From NCBI RefSeq assembly GCF_000210075.1, contig NC_021017.1, forward strand, positions 4,322,556 through 4,386,555: 64,000 nt of DNA, given 5' to 3'. This DNA is from Bacteroides xylanisolvens XB1A (GTDB taxonomy: Bacteria; Bacteroidota; Bacteroidia; Bacteroidales; Bacteroidaceae). The position numbers and the translations under genes were made by a program. Positions within the stretch are counted from its first letter, which is position 1; the number at the start of each line of letters is the position of its first letter. The notes beneath the pieces are model-generated. The model was given only the letters and a program-made list of their open reading frames with translations, was not told the origin of the DNA and ran no database searches. Positions 53,445 to 61,056 of this stretch are shown piece by piece.

Positions 53445-54215
53445 TCAATCCGTTAATAATTCCGCTTGTATATATAGAATATAGCTGATTATCCAAAACT
53501 CAATAAAAGAAATAATTGTATTAGTCATACTAAATTCATCTTCTGATATTAGAGCGGCGGCAGATATAACTATGATTAGAGATGCCAACATTCCCCATCC
53601 TAATTTATTTAATAGTCCGTTGAAGTGTCGGATAAATTGGACTCCAATTATGGTTGATGTAATAAGCATACCTAATATAACAAAAAGAGAGATAAGTATT
53701 CCAATGTAATCTTCGTCTGCAATAGAGATTAAATCCATACATAAAATCAAAAAAGATACTACTACAGTGATTATAATATTGGTAATTAATAAGCCGCTCA
53801 TGGGTTTGGTTTGTTGTTTCATCCCTATATATAAGGCGTAAGCGAATATTATATCGACCAAGCCAGACAATAAGTCAGCCACCCATTCTGGAATATAGGT
53901 TGCCCACTGCATGATTTGTAGCCATTTGTGTGGATTGGTAAGGTGGCATACTCCACTTTGATGTGACATTGAAATGAATGTCGCAATGACTCCTGTCCAA
54001 AATAGGATTAGGACAAAGTCAGAAATGGGAGTTTTTAAATGATTCACTTCTGTTTTATGATTATTTGAATCCCTTTGAAAGGACACTTCTGTAGTGGCTT
54101 GATTTTTTGTATTGGAAACTGAGTCTTCCAACCATTCTCCGCAGTGCCTGCATTTCTTTGCAGTTGCTTGTATCTCTTCGCCACAGAAAGGGCATTGTTT
54201 GGTATTGTTTATCAT
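53445..54215 (-). CDS. Zinc-ribbon membrane protein
   Basis: This is a 256-residue protein. The N-terminus is a zinc ribbon, CPFCGEEIQATAKKCRHCGE (Cys-x2-Cys pairs), followed by a polar linker and five or six predicted membrane helices. The ribbon is nearly identical to that of the DUF805 protein two genes upstream, so the two may be interacting or related. I do not recognise the membrane part. It is the last gene of the operon that begins at 57785. Confidence 0.78.
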   Translation of the reverse strand: MINNTKQCPFCGEEIQATAKKCRHCGEWLEDSVSNTKNQATTEVSFQRDSNNHKTEVNHLKTPISDFVLILFWTGVIATFISMSHQSGVCHLTNPHKWLQIMQWATYIPEWVADLLSGLVDIIFAYALYIGMKQQTKPMSGLLITNIIITVVVSFLILCMDLISIADEDYIGILISLFVILGMLITSTIIGVQFIRHFNGLLNKLGWGMLASLIIVISAAALISEDEFSMTNTIISFIEFWIISYILYIQAELLTD

Positions 54216-54226
54216 GTTTTCAAGTT

Positions 54227-54814
54227 TTATTTTATTCTTATCAGTTTAATAACTCCATCTGTTGCATCGAACGACATATTGTCTCCTTTAATATTCACAT
54301 TCTGGTAACAGTCTTCGTTGTTTTCGTTTTCTGAATACCAATTATAGAGATGTTCTTTCAATTCTTCTATTGATTCTTGAATGAGTGATTGCCCATAGTT
54401 TTTAATAAAACTTTGTGCAAGAGATTCGGATAATCTATCTGCGCCCGGGAAACTAATCCCCTCAAAAGTGACTTTCAGAGTCGACAGGTCGTAAGTGAAA
54501 TAGATGTCACCGACTTCTATCTTCCATGTACCTTCAATGATACTTTTGCATTGCATATTATATTCTTGTCCGTCTTCAACTTCTCCACATTCGGTGAAGT
54601 AGGTTGTTTCTTTTAAGTCTCCTCCAGGAATACTCCCTTTCACAGAACCGAAATCATAATAGGTTTTCTCTTTGCATCCGTCTTCTTCGACTATGCGGAT
54701 GCTTTCCCATGTGCCGCACGCTTTTTTTGCCATTTCCATATCGTTGCATGAGGTGCAGAAGATACACAAAAGAGATAATAGAGTGAATGATGTAAGTAAG
54801 TTGTTATGTTTCAT
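54227..54814 (-). CDS. Hypothetical lipoprotein, lipocalin-like in size
   Basis: This is a 195-residue protein with a lipoprotein signal (lipobox CTSC). The mature region begins with AKKACGTWESIRIVEEDG, a GTW opening seen in lipocalin-like lipoproteins. It contains several Cys residues and ends in a beta-rich segment. Function is unknown. Spacing is 11 bp to both neighbours, placing it firmly in the operon with the two zinc-ribbon proteins. Confidence 0.75.
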   Translation of the reverse strand: MKHNNLLTSFTLLSLLCIFCTSCNDMEMAKKACGTWESIRIVEEDGCKEKTYYDFGSVKGSIPGGDLKETTYFTECGEVEDGQEYNMQCKSIIEGTWKIEVGDIYFTYDLSTLKVTFEGISFPGADRLSESLAQSFIKNYGQSLIQESIEELKEHLYNWYSENENNEDCYQNVNIKGDNMSFDATDGVIKLIRIK

Positions 54815-54825
54815 GATGGTAAAAT

Positions 54826-56100
54826 TTAATTCGTTGTAATGGTAAGTCCGTTGGCATAGCTGACGTTATATACGAAATTGGGAGATATGTTGTGAAAACC
54901 ATCGAATACAACCTGATACTCTTTATTTCCCAAATTATGAAACTCTTCTATTTGTACTTCGTCATGGGGCAGATAGTTGTCGAATATCTCAAACCATTGG
55001 CTGTTGAAAACAACTTTGCGTTTTTTAAGACATTCTATTGCTGTATGCCCCAAGTCACTCTCGGTGAAATCACTCCTGAAGCTCCTGTTGCCACTTGCGT
55101 ATGCCTGTAATAGTCGAGAGAAGTTTGAGAAATCGAATTGTTGCAATAACCATTTAAATTCGGTATTGGAGATGACAAGTAAATCGTCATTTTCTACAAG
55201 TTCTTCGGTGAGGGTTAGCAAACCTTCTCCTTTGTATCCTTTAGTTATGGCTTGTTTCATGTTGTAGCAGAAGGTATAAATGGCATAATAGCAAGAGAAA
55301 TCGTGTATAATGCGTTTTTTTATTTCCGCATTGTTTCCGCTATTGATGCTTTGCCTGTTTTTTGAATAACCTATATTGCCCAATGTATCCACTCCTGCGG
55401 TGTCTCCGTCAAGAGTCCAATCGCTGTGTTGAAGTTGAGGCATTTGGAGATGGTTGGCAGATTTGAAATAGGTGAGTACAACCAGAATGGCTACAACTAC
55501 TATCGACGCATTGAGCACAATTTTGTCGGTAATGGTTAAAGGAGTGGAGGCGTTAGCTGCATTTCCTTTCTTGCACAGCAGGAAGAGTAGCCAAAAGATA
55601 CCGACTAAGGGGAGGAGGACAATCAGAAACCACCATCCGCTTTTTCCAATGTCGTGCAAGCGACGTATACCGATGGCGAGTGAAGGAATGGTGAGAGTCA
55701 GTGAGACGATTGTGAATAGCCAACCATAGCCGAGGCTTTCTCCAAATAGTTGGAAGTCGATTCCCGATAATATATCTATGCATGATGCGGCAATAGCTAT
55801 GATGTTGTAGAATAGGATGTAAAGCCAATATTGCTTTCTTGTGGCCATTCCGTTAAAGTCGGCATATTGCTTGCATATGACACGGATGAAATAGTGGGAT
55901 AAGAAAGAGGGCTGTGGGGTCTCTTTGTTCTCGCAGCTTGTGGCATCTTCTTCTCTTTGTTCGGTGCAAACAGGGCAGGCAACCATTTTCTTAGTTACCG
56001 TTTGCTTTTCTTCTAACCATTCACCACAGTATTTGCATTTTTTGGCTACAGCCAAAATCTCTTCTCCGCAAAAAGGGCATTTTTTTGTTTCTTTTTCCAT
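54826..56100 (-). CDS. Zinc-ribbon / DUF805 membrane protein
   Basis: This is a 424-residue protein. An N-terminal zinc ribbon (CPFCGEEILAVAKKCKYCGE) is followed by a second, incomplete one (CPVC then a single Cys). DUF805 comes next (about 80-190; FNGMATRKQYWLYILFYNII and SLAIGIRRLHDIGKSGWWFL), with four membrane helices. One further helix precedes a C-terminal domain of about 190 residues with no family I recognise. DUF805 is often found in phage-resistance and stress genes, but its role is unclear. It lies 6 bp downstream of the secreted-protein gene. Confidence 0.82.
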   Translation of the reverse strand: MEKETKKCPFCGEEILAVAKKCKYCGEWLEEKQTVTKKMVACPVCTEQREEDATSCENKETPQPSFLSHYFIRVICKQYADFNGMATRKQYWLYILFYNIIAIAASCIDILSGIDFQLFGESLGYGWLFTIVSLTLTIPSLAIGIRRLHDIGKSGWWFLIVLLPLVGIFWLLFLLCKKGNAANASTPLTITDKIVLNASIVVVAILVVLTYFKSANHLQMPQLQHSDWTLDGDTAGVDTLGNIGYSKNRQSINSGNNAEIKKRIIHDFSCYYAIYTFCYNMKQAITKGYKGEGLLTLTEELVENDDLLVISNTEFKWLLQQFDFSNFSRLLQAYASGNRSFRSDFTESDLGHTAIECLKKRKVVFNSQWFEIFDNYLPHDEVQIEEFHNLGNKEYQVVFDGFHNISPNFVYNVSYANGLTITTN

Positions 56101-56106
56101 AGTATC

Positions 56107-57225
56107 TTATTTCTTTTGAAGTGAAGAAATTGTATATAAAACATTTTTTTTCTCATTGACAAAGAATGAAACTTTCACGCTAAACGTTTTTTTTCCTTCA
56201 TTATTACGGAATTGATAGGTGAAGTTGGTTCCATCTATTCTTTGAATGGTATATTCCCCAATTAATGATTTGTTATCAGTACGTAATTGTTCCAGATATC
56301 TTTTCCCTGCATTTATTTCCGGACTGTTGCTATCCGCCATTTCTTGATATACCGTTCCGGTGAATTTGGCACCCAATTTTGTTTTAATTCTATTGTAGGT
56401 GTTCAAATCAATTTCTCCTTTGCGTAGCCTTTCTTGTGCTATACGGAGTTTGCTTGCATTGGCTATCATTTCTTTATATACAGGACTGTCAGTCGGCTCC
56501 AGCTGTTTTTTAAGTCCTAATTTCTGTTTTATGTATTCTTGGGTTTTAGGTGATTCTTTTTGTATCTCATATTTGTTATTCAGAAAATCTTGTTGGCATA
56601 AAAAAGTCATCACGTCTATGCGAAAACAACGTTCTTTTTCGCTATTGTTTTTATTGTTTTTAGCCGGATGGCATACTCCTACTAATTTTCCATTCAGATA
56701 GGCATTTTGGTCTATTACTTGATATTGGGGAAATAGTGAATTTACTTGGTAATGCTCTTCTTTAGGATATGAACGGTCTATTGTTTCCCATTTTCCTTTC
56801 TTATCATGTAACCATTCCCATGTTTGGGCGGCCCGAATTAAATATAAAGAATCAGCTATTCTTTCTTGTACTATTCTTTCGGCATCATTGACCTTTTGGA
56901 TGGAGTCTACTCTTTTTTGTTCTAACTCTTTCTTGCTAATAGCATTTTCTATTTCTACTTTGATTTTTTCGAATTCTTTTGATTTAGCTTTTAAACTTTC
57001 CATTGATTCACCTAAGTAAATAGTTGGAAATTTATATTTGAAATCTTCTAATTTATATATTTTGCAGATTCTTAGAAGTGAATCTCTCGTATTTTGTAAT
57101 TTTTGAGAGAATACTTCTGTCTTGCTTTTCTTTGCCTTAACGAATTTTGATAAGTCTACTATTTGTGCACTTGTCTTACATATTCCTGTACAGAGGAATA
57201 GGCATATTAATAGAAATTTTCCCAT
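56107..57225 (-). CDS. Hypothetical secreted protein with coiled coil
   Basis: This is a 372-residue protein started at the ATG at 57225 (MGKFLLICLFLCTG); an in-frame TTG at 57246 overlaps the upstream gene. A signal peptide (ending TSAQ) precedes a Lys/Glu-rich coiled-coil region (about 60-130) and a C-terminal beta-rich part. The DNA is visibly AT-rich. I recognise no family. The start lies 2 bp after the nuclease stop, so translation is probably coupled. Confidence 0.7.
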   Translation of the reverse strand: MGKFLLICLFLCTGICKTSAQIVDLSKFVKAKKSKTEVFSQKLQNTRDSLLRICKIYKLEDFKYKFPTIYLGESMESLKAKSKEFEKIKVEIENAISKKELEQKRVDSIQKVNDAERIVQERIADSLYLIRAAQTWEWLHDKKGKWETIDRSYPKEEHYQVNSLFPQYQVIDQNAYLNGKLVGVCHPAKNNKNNSEKERCFRIDVMTFLCQQDFLNNKYEIQKESPKTQEYIKQKLGLKKQLEPTDSPVYKEMIANASKLRIAQERLRKGEIDLNTYNRIKTKLGAKFTGTVYQEMADSNSPEINAGKRYLEQLRTDNKSLIGEYTIQRIDGTNFTYQFRNNEGKKTFSVKVSFFVNEKKNVLYTISSLQKK

Positions 57226-57227
57226 AG

Positions 57228-57785
57228 TTACCAATATCTTAACCAAAACTCGTTAAACAAATCGCTTTCCGAATCTTGCTGTTCATAATCATTTAAATCT
57301 CCCAAGCAGAATGGAATATATCCGTTCTCTTTACATTCGTTTGCCAGCATAGCCGGCATTTCATCCAAGGCGGTGATTAGTATATAATGCCTTTTAGTAT
57401 TAGGCATATACTCTTCACATACTTGGTCGAAAATGGCCTTGTATCTTGCTAATTGATTATGGTGAGTTGGTGTATACGCTTTGTTCTCAATCAAAACAGC
57501 ATGAAATTCTTCTTTTCCATTGCATGTAATCCGTATGTTTGCCCATAGGTCAATATATTTCCATTGTTTCCAAGTTTCAACAGAAGTGACTTGCACGTCG
57601 TCTGTCATTTCGATGCCAATCAGTTTGCCGAGAATCTTTCTACAATATTGATAAAGGATAGGTTTCTCTTCACTGTATTGCTGTATAGATCTACGTAATG
57701 TCCATGAAAGAATAAAGTCTATCATGGTTTCTTTTTGAGAATCTCCTTCGGAAGAATCTTTCATTAGTAATGATACTTTTTCCAT
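57228..57785 (-). CDS. PD-(D/E)XK nuclease family protein
   Basis: This is a 185-residue protein. The core reads YIDLWANIRI, then FHAVLIENKAYTPTHHNQLARY. These give the Asp and Glu-x-Lys of the PD-(D/E)XK fold and the QL.RY motif of the PDDEXK_4 subgroup. These are restriction-like nucleases; the substrate is unknown. It is the first gene of a five-gene operon with envelope proteins, an odd pairing. A large hairpin and a WYL regulator gene lie upstream. Confidence 0.82.
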   Translation of the reverse strand: MEKVSLLMKDSSEGDSQKETMIDFILSWTLRRSIQQYSEEKPILYQYCRKILGKLIGIEMTDDVQVTSVETWKQWKYIDLWANIRITCNGKEEFHAVLIENKAYTPTHHNQLARYKAIFDQVCEEYMPNTKRHYILITALDEMPAMLANECKENGYIPFCLGDLNDYEQQDSESDLFNEFWLRYW

Positions 57786-57850
57786 GTTTTATATAATTTA
57801 AAATGAATGTATGGGTACAAAAAAAAGAGCGTAAAACTAACTTTTAGCTT

Positions 57851-57987
57851 ATTTGATTAGGTAGGTTCTGGTAAACCTTATGATCCAAATAAGTAAAAGC
57901 AGTCCACGCCCTATTCGGGTGTGAACGTCACTTCAACTTATTATTTCGGATCATTGAATAAATTTACCAGATTTACCTAATCGAAAT
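57851..57987. repeat. Large imperfect inverted repeat between the WYL and nuclease genes
   Basis: The left arm (57851-57894) and right arm (57937-57987) pair imperfectly. Shared blocks are GATTAGGTA, TCTGGTAAA, ATGATCC and AATAAGT. The centre holds a further hairpin, CACGCCC-tattc-GGGTGTG (57904-57922). No ORF fits. It could be a structured leader or small RNA, or a mobile-element remnant. The rest of the 393-bp gap (57786-58178) is AT-rich and shows no clear promoter. Confidence 0.55.
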
Positions 57988-58178
57988 AATACGTCTTAAC
58001 GTTCAATCAATATGTCTGAAAATTTTAGTTCTCTGTTTCTTACTACTTCTTTTTAATGATTATACATCACAAAACTAAGAAACATTTTTTAGAATTAAAA
58101 GAATTTTATCAGAAAAGATGACCGGACTGCTTTATTATTTACTAATGAATACTCACTTCATTACATTTATGATAATAT

Positions 58179-59081
58179 TCATTGATATAGTTGATTCATT
58201 TTTTGAATCATTGTTCCGATTTGAATTCTGAACCATTGAGGTTCTAGAACTTCTACAAGATTTCCATGCGATAGTATAGCTTGACAGAAATCATAGGTAG
58301 GACGTAATGAATAATCGAAAATGGAATAGTTACTATGTGTTTCACTTTCTTTTTGAGAATGGTGTAACGGGAGGGAACGGAAATACTTACATTGGTTTCC
58401 GTAGACTTTTATTCTGATTTTTTCTACATCATATTCTTCATCGACAATAACTCCGAAACTGTTGTCGAAGTAGACTTTAGGATTGAACGTTTGAGGACAC
58501 TCAAATGATAAATCTGTTTGTTCCATTTCGAGTATTCGCTCGAGGGAGTAGATCAACACTTTGTTGTAATACGGACTTCGTGCTGCGATATACCAACGCT
58601 GTTTGAAGGCTTTTATACAATAAGGTTCAATTTGAAATGTATATGATTTGTCCTGCCAATAACTTTGATATGTTATTTCCAACGTTATACAATTATGAAT
58701 AGCTTCAATGGCTGGTATCAGATATTGTTCTCCTGAGGGATAGTCTTCTAGTAGAATTTTATCCTTTAATTTGTGGCTTTTATTGAGGGTTGTATTGACT
58801 GCAAATGTATTCAAGAGCCATTTTCTGAGTCCTTCCTTTTTAAGTTCTTCAGTGTTTTCTATGTAATAATTACATCCGTTATGTCTATCGCATTCTATGT
58901 TAATGTCGAATAGTTCCTCAATAGCTTTCCGGTGATTATGAAAAGTCCGATTGGGGATTTCCTCTCCATTACTCATTTCACACTGCAGCCATTTACGATT
59001 AATTTCATCCAGTGTTATTGTTCCAGCCCGATAGATTGTGTCTACTAACCAGAGATATCTATTAAAGAGATCTTTTGCCAT
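58179..59081 (-). CDS. WYL-domain transcriptional regulator
   Basis: This is a 300-residue protein. An N-terminal helix-turn-helix part contains ITLDEINRKWLQCE and RTFHNHRKAIEELFDI. The WYL domain (about 145-220) follows, with CIKAFKQRWYIAARSPY and the ligand-type FQIEPY strand, then a C-terminal WCX-like extension. WYL regulators sense nucleotide or nucleic-acid signals and often repress phage-defence genes (for example BrxR and CapW). Its own promoter holds a perfect palindrome. It points toward the nuclease/zinc-ribbon operon. Confidence 0.88.
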   Translation of the reverse strand: MAKDLFNRYLWLVDTIYRAGTITLDEINRKWLQCEMSNGEEIPNRTFHNHRKAIEELFDINIECDRHNGCNYYIENTEELKKEGLRKWLLNTFAVNTTLNKSHKLKDKILLEDYPSGEQYLIPAIEAIHNCITLEITYQSYWQDKSYTFQIEPYCIKAFKQRWYIAARSPYYNKVLIYSLERILEMEQTDLSFECPQTFNPKVYFDNSFGVIVDEEYDVEKIRIKVYGNQCKYFRSLPLHHSQKESETHSNYSIFDYSLRPTYDFCQAILSHGNLVEVLEPQWFRIQIGTMIQKMNQLYQ

Positions 59082-59115
59082 AAAGAAATCAGTTTATCCG
59101 TTTTATATTAGTGCT

Positions 59116-59152
59116 GCAAATATCGTGAAACTATGTGCCAAAACAAGGCACA
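59116..59152 (-). promoter_or_regulatory. Promoter and palindromic operator of the WYL gene
   Basis: The minus strand has GATATTTGC at 59116-59124 and TTG at 59144-59146, spaced by 19 bp. The TTG lies inside a perfect dyad TGTGCC-n7-GGCACA (59134-59152). A repressor bound there would block the -33 contact. Autoregulation by the WYL protein is inferred. Confidence 0.6.
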
Positions 59153-59160
59153 ATCTATAC

Positions 59161-60213
59161 TTATTTCTTTTTCCACTCCTGATAGGAAATCAGCAGTCCC
59201 ACTACTTCCGAGTAGTTCTGCCGTCCGCTTTCTATCTTATTCCCTTTCAGATAAAGATCGTATATCCAATCCTGCACAGCACCAACTACAGGGCTATACT
59301 TGGCAGCCCAATACGCCTGGTTATTCTTAGCCAATTCGATAATTTCCGGTCGGATGCGTTTAAACAGTCGGGTGTATTTTTCTTCCGGGAGTAATCTTTG
59401 CGCATTTCCCAATACATGTCCCAATATAGAAAAATATCCGGAAAAACGGATTCCCATCGCTTCTGAACGGGTGCAAATCTGATAAGCATAGAAATTAGCT
59501 TCCGCTTCGCTGGTGATACCTAATAAATGGGCTAGTTCGTGAGCATAAGTGGCCGGATAATTAACGGGAAGCAAATCTCCGTTGAGTGTAAACTCGCAGA
59601 AGAAAGGCCCCATGCTACCCGTTACCCCTACCATCGAAATGAAGGGAGTGAATAACATTGTTTTTACCCTCGGATGCTCGTGTGGAGGGCGATTTACGCC
59701 CAGGCTATCACTTAACTGATGATAGATTCGCACAGTTTCCTCTCGTATCAAATCTTGATTGATACTATTGACAGGAGTATACGAACGGTTCAGTTGAGTA
59801 ATATAATCATCTACGAATTCTTGGAAAATCTCGGGAGTATAGGCGGTATACGGGATTTCTGTTCGTTGATAGAAATTTTTCTGCGAGTAGTTCAGTCCCC
59901 ATGCCAGATAGAACCATACATAAATCCATAATAAGTATTCCCCGTCGCGCAATAAGATTTTCTTCCAAGGCAACTTCTTGCGGAGACGGGCATAAAAGGG
60001 ATAAACAATCACGCCTGTGATGCTAAGGAAAATAAATAAATCCCCTATGGCAAAAGGAAATAAACCGGAAAAAAACGACAGGACGTAGGAGATAAGGGGA
60101 TAGATTGTTTGAGAATAGATCGTTGCCAGAGCAGGAATCCATTGCGTTAGCCACACCAGGATTAATAATGCTCCTAAGGCTACATATCTTACATTTGGCT
60201 TATTTTTCATCAT
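59161..60213 (-). CDS. DUF3810 family membrane metalloprotease-like protein
   Basis: This is a 350-residue protein started at one of two adjacent ATGs (60213 or 60210); the longer ORF begins with TTG. Three N-terminal membrane helices (about residues 7-95) precede a soluble domain. That domain carries the zinc-protease-like motif HELAHLLGITSEAEANFYA, in which HExxH and a downstream Glu are conserved. DUF3810 proteins are frequent in Firmicutes and Bacteroidetes; the substrate is unknown. It ends only 9 bp before the WYL operator but is a separate unit. Confidence 0.85.
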   Translation of the reverse strand: MMKNKPNVRYVALGALLILVWLTQWIPALATIYSQTIYPLISYVLSFFSGLFPFAIGDLFIFLSITGVIVYPFYARLRKKLPWKKILLRDGEYLLWIYVWFYLAWGLNYSQKNFYQRTEIPYTAYTPEIFQEFVDDYITQLNRSYTPVNSINQDLIREETVRIYHQLSDSLGVNRPPHEHPRVKTMLFTPFISMVGVTGSMGPFFCEFTLNGDLLPVNYPATYAHELAHLLGITSEAEANFYAYQICTRSEAMGIRFSGYFSILGHVLGNAQRLLPEEKYTRLFKRIRPEIIELAKNNQAYWAAKYSPVVGAVQDWIYDLYLKGNKIESGRQNYSEVVGLLISYQEWKKK

Positions 60214-60273
60214 TTGTATAAAATCAGTCAACAAAAATATGCATTTAATAAACGTCGCGCGAAAAAATACCTC

Positions 60274-60282
60274 TATATTTGC
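60274..60282 (+). promoter_or_regulatory. -7 box of the small membrane protein gene
   Basis: TATATTTGC matches the Bacteroides -7 consensus 71 bp before the ATG at 60354. Confidence 0.5.
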
Positions 60283-60353
60283 AAAAAATCTGTTAACAGT
60301 GACTTTGTGTACCTGCGTAATCAGAGAAAGTTATTCAACATAAACCGGATAAG

Positions 60354-60992
60354 ATGGCTACATCAGAAGAAATAGAAAAGTATTGCAGGAATTGCGTGTC
60401 ACGTGATTTTGTGAACGGAAAAGGACTCGTTTGTAAACGTACCGGAGAACTTCCCGCTTTTGAAGAAGAATGTGACAGTTTTGAGCAAGATAAGGAACTG
60501 GAAAGATTAGCGCCTCCCAAGCCGGAAGATTTTCCGGTATTCATGACAGAAGAGGAAATGCTTGCCGAAGAGAATCTGCCCAAAGGAATATTGTGTGCAG
60601 TTGTCGCATGCATCGTTGGTGCGGTGGCATGGGGGCTGATCTCCGTTTCTACAGGTCGTCAGATAGGATTTATGCCCATTGCTATCGGATTCATGGTAGG
60701 TTTTGCGATGCGGCAGGGCAAGGGAATACGTCCCATTTTCGGAATTACCGGTGCGGCATTATCTCTGGTTAGTTGCATCTTAGGTGATTTCTTGTCTATT
60801 ATCGGGTATATCTCCCAAGATTATGAAATGGGCTATTTTCAAGTCCTGGCAGGTGTAGACTATGGAGAGATATTCTCTATTCTGTTGAAAAATGTAATGT
60901 CGATGACTGCCCTGTTCTACGGATTCGCTCTTTATGAGGGATATAAATTCTCTTTCCGTGCACAGAAACACCCCGAGGGTGGTAAGATTTGA
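60354..60992 (+). CDS. Hypothetical membrane protein with Cys-rich N-terminus
   Basis: This is a 212-residue protein. The N-terminal about 45 residues contain four cysteines in a metal-site-like pattern (CRNC, then CKRTG and ECDSF). An acidic linker and four membrane helices follow (about 78-190). Similar small proteins sit beside tRNA-synthetase genes in Bacteroidetes, but I know no function. It lies 64 bp upstream of valS on the same strand. Confidence 0.72.
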   Translation: MATSEEIEKYCRNCVSRDFVNGKGLVCKRTGELPAFEEECDSFEQDKELERLAPPKPEDFPVFMTEEEMLAEENLPKGILCAVVACIVGAVAWGLISVSTGRQIGFMPIAIGFMVGFAMRQGKGIRPIFGITGAALSLVSCILGDFLSIIGYISQDYEMGYFQVLAGVDYGEIFSILLKNVMSMTALFYGFALYEGYKFSFRAQKHPEGGKI

Positions 60993-61056
60993 ATTTAAAT
61001 TATTAATTTTGCACCCGTTATTTTTAGAATATACATTATCATATACATAAAACAAT

